Of a stretch of DNA of 64,000 nucleotides, positions 1 to 7,250 are shown piece by piece. The notes under the pieces were generated by a model, which saw only the letters and a program-made list of their open reading frames with translations, was not told where the DNA came from and made no database searches. The position numbers and the translations under genes were made by a program. The first letter of the stretch is position 1. Each line of letters opens with the position of its first letter. Source of the stretch: JAJFJD01 sp965228695 (lineage in GTDB: Bacteria > Pseudomonadota > Alphaproteobacteria > UBA8366); contig CBDDIB010000002.1 of assembly GCA_965228695.1 (NCBI GenBank), positions 4,154,001 through 4,218,000 of the forward strand, given 5' to 3'.

Positions 1-960
1 TTCCATCAGATGGTCCGGGTCGACATTGCGGCTTTTCGGCTCCAGAACGAGACGGACCTCGGTCGTCGATTCGTCATGTACGTCGCCAAGCATGGTGAGC
101 TTGCGGGCGTGCATCAGTTCGGCGATCTTCTCGATCAGCTTCGCCTTCTGCACCTGGTACGGCATCCCGGTGACGATCACCCGATAGCCGCCGCCCTTAA
201 TCTTCTCGACCTCGTAGCTGGCGCGCACGCGGAAGCTGCCGCGCCCGGTCTTATACGCCTCGACGATGGCGTCGCGGTTCTCGCACAACACGCCGCCGGT
301 CGGAAAATCCGGCCCCGGGATCAGGTCGACCAATTTGGCGACGGTCGCCTTCGGGAACTTGATAAGGTGCAGCAGCCCGTTGCAGATCTCGGCCACGTTA
401 TGCGGCGGGATGCTCGTCGCCATGCCTACCGCGATGCCCGCCGCGCCGTTGGCCAGCAGATTCGGAAAATTCGCCGGCAAGACGACCGGCTCGTCGCCCT
501 CGCCATCGTAGGTGCCGCGAAAGTCGACCGCGTCCTCGTCGATGCCTTCGAGCAGCCGTTTGGCGACATCGGTCATGCGCGCCTCGGTGTAGCGCATCGC
601 CGCCGCGTTATCGCCGTCGATATTGCCGAAATTGCCCTGGCCGTCGACCAGCGGGTAGCGCACCGCGAAATCCTGCGCCAGCCGCACCATCGCGTCATAG
701 ATCGCCGCGTCGCCATGCGGATGGTATTTGCCCATCACGTCGCCGACGATGCGGGCGCATTTCTTGAACCCGGATTCGGGATTCAGGCGCAACTCCCGCA
801 TCGCATGCAGCAGCCGCCGGTGCACCGGCTTCAGGCCGTCGCGCACGTCCGGCAACGACCGCGCCATGATCGTCGACAGCGCATAGGACAGGTACCGCTC
901 GCCCAGCGCGTCGGCCAATGGGACCGGGCGCACCTCGCCCGTGGATTTCGCTTTCGCCAT
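1..960 (-). CDS. parC: DNA topoisomerase IV subunit A, N-terminal part (cut by window edge)
   Basis: This is the breakage-reunion subunit of topoisomerase IV, which unlinks daughter chromosomes. About 320 residues are present; the C-terminal part lies outside the window. The N-terminus carries LPDVRDGLKPVHRR (about residues 36-49) and the AAMRYTEARM motif with catalytic Tyr124. The opening LADALGERYLSYALSTIMARS is the ParC form rather than the GyrA form. The quinolone-contact stretch reads HPHGDAAIYDAM, so Ala85 replaces the Ser found at this place in E. coli ParC. The ATG is at 958-960. A parC gene near recO is common in alphaproteobacteria; here a metal island separates them. Identity is secure; gyrA is the only serious alternative. 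Confidence 0.93.
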   Translation of the reverse strand, partial: MAKAKSTGEVRPVPLADALGERYLSYALSTIMARSLPDVRDGLKPVHRRLLHAMRELRLNPESGFKKCARIVGDVMGKYHPHGDAAIYDAMVRLAQDFAVRYPLVDGQGNFGNIDGDNAAAMRYTEARMTDVAKRLLEGIDEDAVDFRGTYDGEGDEPVVLPANFPNLLANGAAGIAVGMATSIPPHNVAEICNGLLHLIKFPKATVAKLVDLIPGPDFPTGGVLCENRDAIVEAYKTGRGSFRVRASYEVEKIKGGGYRVIVTGMPYQVQKAKLIEKIAELMHARKLTMLGDVHDESTTEVRLVLEPKSRNVDPDHLME

Positions 961-1036
961 GTGTCCGTTCAAAACCCCCGCTCGTGAGACACGAGATATT
1001 GATAGCATGCGCCGTCACAGACGCAAGGGGTTGTGG

Positions 1037-1480
1037 TTAGGGGCCGTTCCGGGCCACCGCCGTCGCATCCGCTTCGGCGACGAAAAGAGCCTCGATGACC
1101 GGGCAAACCGCCGACGCGCCATCCTCGCATTGTTCGGCCAATTGCCGAAGGGCGCGGTCCATTCGCTCCAGATCGGCTATTTTCTGCCGGATATCCTCGG
1201 CATGGGCCAGTGTGATTTCGCGCACCTGCTGACAGCTCGGCGCACCCTCGCCCGTCAGACCAAGCAGACTGCGGATTTCATCGAGCGAGAAGCCGAGGTT
1301 CCGGGCGCGGCGGACGAAGACCAACCGTTTCACGTGGTTCCGGGAATACAGCCGATGCCGTCCGGCGGTGCGCGGCGGCGGAGAAACCAGTCCGATTCGT
1401 TCGTAATAGCGGATCGTTTCGACCTTGCAGCCGGATATCCGCGATACCTCGCCGATGGCCAGCGATGTCTGTTCCGTCAT
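1037..1480 (-). CDS. merR: MerR-family regulator, mercury-type
   Basis: A 147-residue MerR-family activator/repressor, predicted to sense Hg(II) or a similar thiophilic metal. The N-terminal winged helix has the family signature ETIRYYERIGL (about residues 21-31). Three cysteines, Cys83, Cys118 and Cys126, match in order and nearly in spacing the Hg-binding Cys82, Cys117 and Cys126 of classical MerR. The ATG at 1478-1480 was chosen because the DNA-binding domain begins just after it; the upstream in-frame extension runs through the promoter. It is divergent from merF across a MerR-type promoter, which fits autoregulation and control of merF. Related three-cysteine sensors for other metals cannot be excluded. 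Confidence 0.85.
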   Translation of the reverse strand: MTEQTSLAIGEVSRISGCKVETIRYYERIGLVSPPPRTAGRHRLYSRNHVKRLVFVRRARNLGFSLDEIRSLLGLTGEGAPSCQQVREITLAHAEDIRQKIADLERMDRALRQLAEQCEDGASAVCPVIEALFVAEADATAVARNGP

Positions 1481-1491
1481 GAAATTCGCCC

Positions 1492-1522
1492 TTGAATCTG
1501 TAGTCGCTACAGATTGTATGGT
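1492..1522 (+). promoter_or_regulatory. MerR-type promoter/operator for merF
   Basis: The -35 is TTGAAT (1492-1497) and the -10 is TATGGT (1517-1522), separated by an overlong 19-bp spacer. The spacer region holds the dyad ATCTGTAG-TCG-CTACAGAT (1496-1514). A 19-bp spacer with a central dyad is the hallmark of promoters twisted into activity by MerR proteins. It reads toward merF and sits between the divergent merR and merF starts. Confidence 0.85.
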
Positions 1523-1583
1523 AATCGCCAGTCCGTTCAAGACGGCAACTGATCCGACGCACCCAAAACGGACCGGCTGGCCC

Positions 1584-1790
1584 ATGACCAACAAAAATCT
1601 CCTGCGCACCGGCACCATCGGCAGCATCGTCGCAGCGATTTGTTGCTTCACGCCCGCCTTGGTCATCTTGTTCGGCGCGGTTGGCCTGGCGTCGCTTGTC
1701 GGCATCCTCGACTACGTGCTGCTGCCGTCGCTGGCCTTCTTTCTGGCCTTGACCGGATACGCGCTCTGGAAACGGCGGGAAGCGAACTGA
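1584..1790 (+). CDS. merF: Mercury transport protein MerF
   Basis: A 68-residue inner-membrane protein with two hydrophobic segments (about residues 8-30 and 42-62). The first segment ends in the vicinal pair CCFTP (Cys20-Cys21), and LDYVLLP follows in the second; both are typical of MerF, which carries Hg(II) into the cytoplasm. The ATG at 1584 gives the usual MerF length. Its stop overlaps the start of the next gene (TGATG), so the two are probably translationally coupled. No merA, merP or merT is seen nearby, so detoxification after uptake would have to depend on genes elsewhere. Confidence 0.88.
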   Translation: MTNKNLLRTGTIGSIVAAICCFTPALVILFGAVGLASLVGILDYVLLPSLAFFLALTGYALWKRREAN

Positions 1791-2008
1791 TGCACATTTT
1801 CTCGACCCTCACCTGCCCCGACTGCGGCTACAAAAGCTTGGAAGAGATGCCGACGAACGCCTGCGTTTATTTCCACGAATGCGGGTCCTGCAAGACGCTC
1901 CTCAAACCGAAGCAAGGCGATTGCTGCGTCTTCTGCTCCTACGGCGACTTGCCCTGCCCGCCGATCCAGACCGGCGGCGGATGCTGCAGCGTGGACGAGC
2001 CGGGCTAG
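1790..2008 (+). CDS. GDCCVxC-domain small cysteine-rich protein
   Basis: A 72-residue protein with nine or more cysteines. It has a CPDCGY pair near the N-terminus, HECGSC in the middle, and the family block GDCCVFCSYGDLPCPP toward the C-terminus. Proteins with this block commonly lie beside merF-type genes, and some relatives use selenocysteine; here every position is an ordinary cysteine codon. The ATG overlaps the merF stop by one base. It probably binds metal, perhaps as a cytoplasmic acceptor for ions imported by MerF; that role is inferred from context. It converges with the next MerR gene, overlapping it by four bases. Confidence 0.75.
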   Translation: MHIFSTLTCPDCGYKSLEEMPTNACVYFHECGSCKTLLKPKQGDCCVFCSYGDLPCPPIQTGGGCCSVDEPG

Positions 2009-2460
2009 GCCCGCTTTTCCGGCTTGCCGTGGTCGTCGGTAAGGCAATGATCATGGGTGTAGTCGGACAGCACCTCGATGACTCGGCAATCGCCGACCTG
2101 CCCGTGGCGGCAACCGTGGACCATTCGCTCCAACTCGGTTTTCAAAGCATTCAATCGCGCAATCCGGGCCTCCACCGCCGCCAGATGTTCGCCGGCGATG
2201 CGGTCGACATCGGCGCAGGACCGTTCGGGGTCGTCACTCAACGCCAGCATTTCCCGGATCTGGTCTAACGGAAAGCCCAGCTCGCGGGCATGGCGGATGA
2301 ACCCGAGCCGGGCGAAATGCGCCGGGCCGTATCGGCGCTGGTTCCCGGATGTCCGTAACGGCGCGGGCATGAGGCCGACCTGCTCGTAATAGCGGATCGT
2401 CTGGACCTTACAGCCGGTTTCCCGGGCCAAAACGCCGATTGAGAGGACTTTATCGTCCAT
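2005..2460 (-). CDS. MerR-family metal-responsive regulator
   Basis: A 151-residue MerR-family regulator. The DNA-binding half carries QTIRYYEQVGLMP. The sensor half has Cys82, Cys117 and Cys125 and a tail with His136, His138 and Cys139, closer to the CadR/PbrR/ZntR group than to mercury MerR. It is divergent from the cation transporter at 2553 across a MerR-type promoter, so it most likely activates that gene in response to a divalent metal. The metal cannot be named from the sequence. Its 3' end overlaps the tail of the GDCCVxC gene on the opposite strand. Confidence 0.82.
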   Translation of the reverse strand: MDDKVLSIGVLARETGCKVQTIRYYEQVGLMPAPLRTSGNQRRYGPAHFARLGFIRHARELGFPLDQIREMLALSDDPERSCADVDRIAGEHLAAVEARIARLNALKTELERMVHGCRHGQVGDCRVIEVLSDYTHDHCLTDDHGKPEKRA

Positions 2461-2471
2461 GCCATTTCCTC

Positions 2472-2502
2472 TTGAACCTACAGTGACTGTAGATATTAGG
2501 AT
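2472..2502 (+). promoter_or_regulatory. MerR-type promoter/operator for the cation transporter
   Basis: The -35 is TTGAAC (2472-2477) and the -10 is TAGGAT (2497-2502), with a 19-bp spacer. The spacer carries the dyad CTACAG-TGA-CTGTAG (2478-2492). It reads toward the CDF-type transporter and lies just upstream of the divergent merR-type gene. The half-sites are the same hexamer as in the merF operator but in the opposite order. Confidence 0.82.
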
Positions 2503-2552
2503 CCCACCCTAGAAAGCAAGACCAATTCGAAACCATGCTTCCGAGGCGCCAG

Positions 2553-3200
2553 ATGGCAGGATGCTGCGACCACAACATCTCCTTCGACGGATCGTCGCCG
2601 GCCTACCGGCGCGTCCTCTGGATCGTCATCGCCATCAACGCGGTGATGTTCGTCGTCGAGATGTCGGCGGGGGCCGCCGCCGGATCCAAGGCCCTGCAGG
2701 CCGACGCCCTTGATTTCCTCGGCGATACCCTGACCTACGGACTCAGCCTCTACGTCATCGGAAAGTCGGTGCGCATGCGGTCGACGGCGGCGCTGATGAA
2801 GGGCGTTTCGCTCGCCCTGATGGGCGTCGGCGTCCTGGGCTGGACGATCTATCAGACTTTCGTGCTCGGCATGCCCGATGCGATGGTCATGAGCGGCGTC
2901 GCCTTCCTCGCCTTCGCCGCCAATGTGGCCAGCGTGATGTTGCTGCTGAAATTCCGGAACGGCGACTCGAATGTTCGCTCGGTCTGGCTGTGCAGCCGAA
3001 ACGACGCAATCGGCAATCTCGCCGTCATCGGCGCCGCCGGTGTGGTGATGTTGACCGGCAGCGCCTGGCCCGACCTGATCGTCGCCGCGGCGATGGCTGC
3101 GTTGTTCCTGCAGTCGTCGATCAAGATCATCCACCAGGCGATGACCGAACTGCGCCTAGATCGCGCCGAGGCGGAAGCTTCCGCCGGCACCGCGGATTAG
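2553..3200 (+). CDS. Cation diffusion facilitator-type metal transporter
   Basis: A roughly 215-residue membrane protein with about six hydrophobic segments, resembling the transmembrane half of CDF efflux proteins. The segment-2 motif is ADALDFLGD and the segment-5 motif is RNDAIGN, so the metal site uses Asp/Asn where many CDF proteins have His/Asp. The usual long cytoplasmic C-terminal domain is missing, as in several short CDF relatives. The ATG at 2553 is preceded by GAGG at 2544-2547; an in-frame ATG at 2535 is the alternative. Expected role: efflux of a divalent cation controlled by the adjacent MerR protein. Its stop overlaps that of the converging NicO gene by four bases. Confidence 0.82.
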   Translation: MAGCCDHNISFDGSSPAYRRVLWIVIAINAVMFVVEMSAGAAAGSKALQADALDFLGDTLTYGLSLYVIGKSVRMRSTAALMKGVSLALMGVGVLGWTIYQTFVLGMPDAMVMSGVAFLAFAANVASVMLLLKFRNGDSNVRSVWLCSRNDAIGNLAVIGAAGVVMLTGSAWPDLIVAAAMAALFLQSSIKIIHQAMTELRLDRAEAEASAGTAD

Positions 3201-4195
3201 GAGAGTCCGGGCGACCGCTCCAACGTCGCCAGGAACAGCAGCGCACCGATCGTCACCACGAACAATGCCCCAAGCATGCCGACGCTGCGCAGGATCACCG
3301 GTTGCGCCGCGCCGTGTGCGTCGGTGGCGTGGATGATCGTGCGCCGCGCACCGATGGCCAGCAGCCCAACGATCGAGACGGTGATCGCGACCCCGAACGC
3401 CATAGCCAGCGCGCCGAGAATCCCGACCGCGTAGAGTCCGTTCGCCATGGTGAACAGCAGCAGGATGATCGCCCCGCTGCACGGCCGGATGCCGGCGGCG
3501 AGCGCGGCGGCAATCATATCGCGGCCTTGCCGGTACCAAGGGCCGTCCCCGCCCGCATGATCGCGACTATGACTATGTCCGTGATCATGGTGATGGTCCT
3601 CGCCCGTGCCGTGCGAATGATCGCAGTCCTTACCGCGGAATGCCCCCCAGGCCATGTATAGCCCGAGCAGGATCACCAGCGCATAGCTGACGAGTTCGAT
3701 GGTGACGGCGTAGCCCAGCACTTGAATGCGGCCGAGCCCCATCGCGAAGACCAGAACGAAGACGATGACGATCGCCGACACCGCCTGCGTCAGCGCGATC
3801 AGGCCGCTCATGATAATGCCATGCGACACCGGACCGTTACGCGCCAGAAAGTAGCTGGTGACGATGAACTTCCCATGCCCCGGTCCCGCGGCATGGAAGA
3901 CGCCGTAAAGGAAGGCAACCCCGATGACGATCAACGCCGGCAAGAGGGAGTCCGACGTTTCGATTTCTTTCAGCTTGGCGTGGAGATCATTGTTCAGGTC
4001 GCGCTGCACGGCGGCAATCTTGAGCAGAAGCCCCCGGTAGGACCGTTCGAGGGCGCCCGGCGGGGCCGCCGGGGCCTCGGTTTCAGTGGCTTTCGGGGCA
4101 AACGGACTGCGCGTGTCCGACGCCTGCGCCACCGCAGCGCTCAAGACGCAGATACCGACAGCCATCAAAAGGGGAATCGCGAGGACGCGGATCAT
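3197..4195 (-). CDS. NicO/RcnA-type nickel-cobalt transporter
   Basis: A 332-residue inner-membrane protein with an N-terminal signal-like segment, six or so further hydrophobic helices and a histidine-rich loop (DHHHDHGHSHSRDH, about residues 200-215). The helix motif HAAGPGHGK and the later GIRPCSGA are diagnostic of the NicO family of Ni/Co transporters. The ATG at 4193-4195 follows the upstream DUF1007 stop with one base between (TGAGATG), indicating coupling. The direction of transport, uptake or RcnA-like export, is not decided by sequence. Pairing with a DUF1007 protein is frequent in this family. Confidence 0.86.
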   Translation of the reverse strand: MIRVLAIPLLMAVGICVLSAAVAQASDTRSPFAPKATETEAPAAPPGALERSYRGLLLKIAAVQRDLNNDLHAKLKEIETSDSLLPALIVIGVAFLYGVFHAAGPGHGKFIVTSYFLARNGPVSHGIIMSGLIALTQAVSAIVIVFVLVFAMGLGRIQVLGYAVTIELVSYALVILLGLYMAWGAFRGKDCDHSHGTGEDHHHDHGHSHSRDHAGGDGPWYRQGRDMIAAALAAGIRPCSGAIILLLFTMANGLYAVGILGALAMAFGVAITVSIVGLLAIGARRTIIHATDAHGAAQPVILRSVGMLGALFVVTIGALLFLATLERSPGLS

Positions 4196-4196
4196 C

Positions 4197-4820
4197 TCAG
4201 CTCGTTGCGCAGAGGACATCGACCTTTTTCGGGATAACCATGTCGAAATAGATCGGGTTCTCCGTGTCGTCGCCCACCTTGAAATGACAGCCCCGGCTGC
4301 CATTGCCGGTGAATCGCACCGGGTCCATCTCGTCATGAACGACGGAGACATAGAAGGTCGCGTCATACACACCGAAACTGACCGGGATCCGGCGCGGATC
4401 GACCGGCTCGTCGAACGGAACGGTGAAGGAATAGCTGACGCGCCCATCCTTCGCGTCGGCCGTAAAATCCGCGATGCGCGGTTCCGGCAGGAGCTTCCCG
4501 TCGATCCGGATATGCGTGAAATACCGCAACTCCTTCAGCGCACTAAACGCGCCCGCTTGCAACGCCGCAATCTCGCCCTTGTGGAAGGATTTATCCTTGT
4601 CCTTGTCGAAATCTTCGAACAACAGGAAGCTGAAAATCCTGTCGAAGGTCCAGTGGAACCGGAGCCCGGTGACCTTGCCGTTTTCGAACTGGACATAGGA
4701 GATGTTGTCGATAAAGACATGCGGATGGGCATTCGCCGACGGCCCCGGTACCATTGTCAGCAGGGCACCGACAACGGTGAGCACCACGATTCGATACGCC
4801 TTTTGAAACCAATACTTCAT
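4197..4820 (-). CDS. DUF1007 periplasmic protein, partner of NicO transporter
   Basis: A 207-residue protein with a signal peptide (MKYWFQKAYRI, a hydrophobic core, then ANA before HPHVFID). The HPHVFID start of the mature protein and the Phe/Asp-rich EDFDKDKDKSF stretch are typical of DUF1007. The family is usually encoded with NicO-type transporters and is thought to assist metal handling in the periplasm; its biochemical action is not known. The ATG at 4820 was chosen because it places the signal peptide at the very N-terminus; a GTG at 4868 would add 16 residues. It is the first gene of a two-gene operon. Confidence 0.8.
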   Translation of the reverse strand: MKYWFQKAYRIVVLTVVGALLTMVPGPSANAHPHVFIDNISYVQFENGKVTGLRFHWTFDRIFSFLLFEDFDKDKDKSFHKGEIAALQAGAFSALKELRYFTHIRIDGKLLPEPRIADFTADAKDGRVSYSFTVPFDEPVDPRRIPVSFGVYDATFYVSVVHDEMDPVRFTGNGSRGCHFKVGDDTENPIYFDMVIPKKVDVLCATS

Positions 4821-4906
4821 GATCAACGCTAACCTATCTGCCCCGTCGGAAAGTGCAAGCTTGAACACTCCGGATTAACAATTGATTTATGGTGAATGCC
4901 CGGAGA

Positions 4907-5551
4907 TCAAGCCTTTACGTAGGCGTCGAGCGGCCGCGCCGGCACCCCGCGACGGATCAACACGCAGTCGTCCGGGAAATCCTGGCCGATCGTGTATCCT
5001 TGGTCTGCAAGTTTACCGATAAATCGATCGAGATGCGCCATCGCCGGTGCCACGAAGTCGTGCAGCACGACAAGCGTGTGTTCGTTCGCCGAACAATGCG
5101 CCAACGCCCGGGCCGGCCAGCCGTCGTGATCTACCCAGTCGCGCGGAATCGAGTTCCAGATGACGGCGCTATAGCCGCCGTTCGTTAGGAAATCGCGGGC
5201 GGCGGCGCTCATCAGCCACGGGCCGATCCGGCCGCCGCCGCCGAACGGCCGAAACCACCGCTCTTCGTGCGCCAAATCGCCGATCTGGCGCTGGGTCGCG
5301 CCGATTTCGCGGTCCGGCACGCTCGGGTCGTCGATCCGGCCGAGCGGCGTCTCGTGGGTCCAGGTGTGGTTGCCGATCCAATGGCCCTCGGCATGCGCGC
5401 GTTCGGCGACCGTGCGAGCCGCCGGGTCGGCCAGTTTGCGGCCGATCACGAAAAAACAACTCCGCACGTCGTGCTTCGCGAGAATATCGAGGACCCGCGG
5501 CGTCACCGCCGGGTCCGGCCCGTTGTCGAAGCTGAGCGTCACCTTGACCAA
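4907..5551 (-). CDS. NodB-type polysaccharide deacetylase-like protein
   Basis: A protein of about 214 residues covering one NodB homology domain. Motif 1 is SFDNGPD, where the usual second Asp is Asn; motif 2 is GNHTWTH with both metal-binding His positions; RPFGGGG follows as motif 3; LHD is near the end. No signal peptide is seen, so it would act in the cytoplasm unless exported otherwise. The start is uncertain. A TTG at 5551 overlaps the recO stop region and has AGGAAG just upstream; a GTG at 5542 is the alternative. It is probably translated together with recO. Likely substrates are N-acetylated sugars, but the Asn replacement leaves catalysis open. Confidence 0.75.
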   Translation of the reverse strand: MVKVTLSFDNGPDPAVTPRVLDILAKHDVRSCFFVIGRKLADPAARTVAERAHAEGHWIGNHTWTHETPLGRIDDPSVPDREIGATQRQIGDLAHEERWFRPFGGGGRIGPWLMSAAARDFLTNGGYSAVIWNSIPRDWVDHDGWPARALAHCSANEHTLVVLHDFVAPAMAHLDRFIGKLADQGYTIGQDFPDDCVLIRRGVPARPLDAYVKA

Positions 5552-5552
5552 A

Positions 5553-6287
5553 TCACCCTTCCTCTCGTAACGCGGCGCGCGCCAGCCGTGCGGCGAGCCG
5601 TTCACGGGCGTCCGGCAATTGCCGGCGGTGCGGCGCGAAAAGATGGCGGTCGAGAAAATAGCCCGTGAGACGAAACGCGTCAGCGACTTGATCCACCGTT
5701 TCCGGTCCATCCCCGAGCAGGAAATCCGGCAGCGGCAGCAATTTGTCGTGATAGGCCGCCCCCGCCTCGCGCGACACCGCCCGCCCGGTTTTCGGCGACA
5801 CGTAGGCGAGGTCGTCGGCCTGCCCCGTCGCGGCGCAGGCGGACAGGTCGAGGCCGAACCCCAACTCGCCCAATAACGCGAATTCCCAACGCGCGTAGGC
5901 CACCGCCCAACCATCCTCGTCCAATGCTGCAATCAAATGCCGCAATCCACTGTAAATATTGGCTTCGGGCTCGCGCTCGGGCACGACGAAATCGATGATT
6001 GCGGTCGCGGCACTAAGCGCGGCCAGCCGGCCGGGATCGTCGAGCCATTGCGCGCTGACGCTGTGCAGCAGTTCCACGGTGAAGGCGCCGAGATGTTCTT
6101 CCAGCCGTGCGCGCCAAGTCACGGCGACGAAATTTCCTTGTTGCAGCACGCCGCGCTGCCGCCGTCCGGCCCCGCCGCGCACCAACCCGGCATGACGCCC
6201 ATGCTCGGCGGTCAACAGCGACAGGATCGCTGCCGTCTCTCCATGCTTGCGCGCGGACAGGACAATGCCGTGATCGGACCATTCCAT
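5553..6287 (-). CDS. recO: DNA repair protein RecO
   Basis: A 244-residue RecO, which works with RecF and RecR to load RecA on SSB-coated single strands. The N-terminal OB-fold opens with WSDHGIVLSARKHGE and continues with GLVRGG; the central region has the family's YARWEFALLGELGFGLDL block, followed by SPKTGRAVS. The zinc cysteines found in some RecO proteins are mostly absent. It lies 51 bases downstream of era, the standard arrangement in many alphaproteobacteria. Confidence 0.92.
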   Translation of the reverse strand: MEWSDHGIVLSARKHGETAAILSLLTAEHGRHAGLVRGGAGRRQRGVLQQGNFVAVTWRARLEEHLGAFTVELLHSVSAQWLDDPGRLAALSAATAIIDFVVPEREPEANIYSGLRHLIAALDEDGWAVAYARWEFALLGELGFGLDLSACAATGQADDLAYVSPKTGRAVSREAGAAYHDKLLPLPDFLLGDGPETVDQVADAFRLTGYFLDRHLFAPHRRQLPDARERLAARLARAALREEG

Positions 6288-6338
6288 AACGCCGGGACTC
6301 TACCCTACCTTTGCCGGGCGTGTGGGATTTGGATTGCG

Positions 6339-7250
6339 TCAGGCGTTGTGATCGAGGCCCCACATTTGGAAATGCTCCCGGCTATCGATCCAGTTCTGAC
6401 GCACCTTCACCCGAAGGAACAGATGGATCTTGCAGCCGAACAGCGTGCCGAGTTCCTCGCGCGCCTCTGCGCCGATCTGTTTGATCAGTTTCCCGCCCTT
6501 GCCCAGGATGATGGGGCGTTGGCTGTCGCGCTGCACATACACGATCTGGTCGATCCGGACGCTGCCGTCCTTGAACGGCTCCCAGGACTCGGTTTCGACG
6601 GCCACGGCATAGGGTACTTCCTGATGGGTTTTCAGAAATAGCTTCTCCCGCGTCACCTCGGCGGCGAGCAACCGTTGCGGCAGATCGGAAATTTGATCTT
6701 CCGGGTAGTGCCAAATTCCCGGCGCCACCTTTTCCGCGAAATAGTCGTGCAAATCCTCGACGCCGTCCCCGTTCAGCGCGGATACCATAAAAGTCTCGGT
6801 GAAGACGCCCGACTCGTTCAGCGCGGCGCTGAGCGCCAGCAGGCTCTCGCGCTTCACCTTGTCGATCTTGTTGAGGACGAGGATCGCCGTGCGGTTGTCC
6901 TTCTTCAGGCCGTCGACGATCCGCTTCGCATTGTCATCCAACCCCCGCGCCACGTCTACGAGCAGACAAACCTCGTCCGCCTCCGCCGCCCCCTGCCACG
7001 CGGCGGCCACCATCGCCCGATCGAGCCGGCGGCGCGGCGCGAAGATCCCCGGCGTGTCGACGAACACGATCTGGCTCGCCCCGCGGATCGAGATGCCGAG
7101 CACCCGCGACCGGGTGGTCTGAACCTTCGGGGAGACGATCGTCACCTTCGCGCCGACCATGCGATTGATCAGGGTGGACTTCCCCGCATTCGGCGCGCCC
7201 AGCACCGCAACGAAACCGAACCGGCTCTCTTCGGGCGGCGGCATCGTCAT
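6339..7250 (-). CDS. era: GTPase Era
   Basis: A 303-residue Era GTPase, required for 16S rRNA maturation and 30S assembly. The G1 motif is GAPNAGKST (about residues 15-23), G3 is DTPG and G4 is NKID. The C-terminal KH domain contains GKGGKLIKQIGAEAR. Its ATG overlaps the rnc stop by four bases (ATGA), so it is translationally coupled to rnc. Confidence 0.97.
   Translation of the reverse strand: MTMPPPEESRFGFVAVLGAPNAGKSTLINRMVGAKVTIVSPKVQTTRSRVLGISIRGASQIVFVDTPGIFAPRRRLDRAMVAAAWQGAAEADEVCLLVDVARGLDDNAKRIVDGLKKDNRTAILVLNKIDKVKRESLLALSAALNESGVFTETFMVSALNGDGVEDLHDYFAEKVAPGIWHYPEDQISDLPQRLLAAEVTREKLFLKTHQEVPYAVAVETESWEPFKDGSVRIDQIVYVQRDSQRPIILGKGGKLIKQIGAEAREELGTLFGCKIHLFLRVKVRQNWIDSREHFQMWGLDHNA

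Noticed and set aside
1790..2008. GDCCVxC protein as a selenoprotein
   Set aside because: Relatives may use selenocysteine, but here all codons at the motif are cysteine and the frame has no internal TGA.
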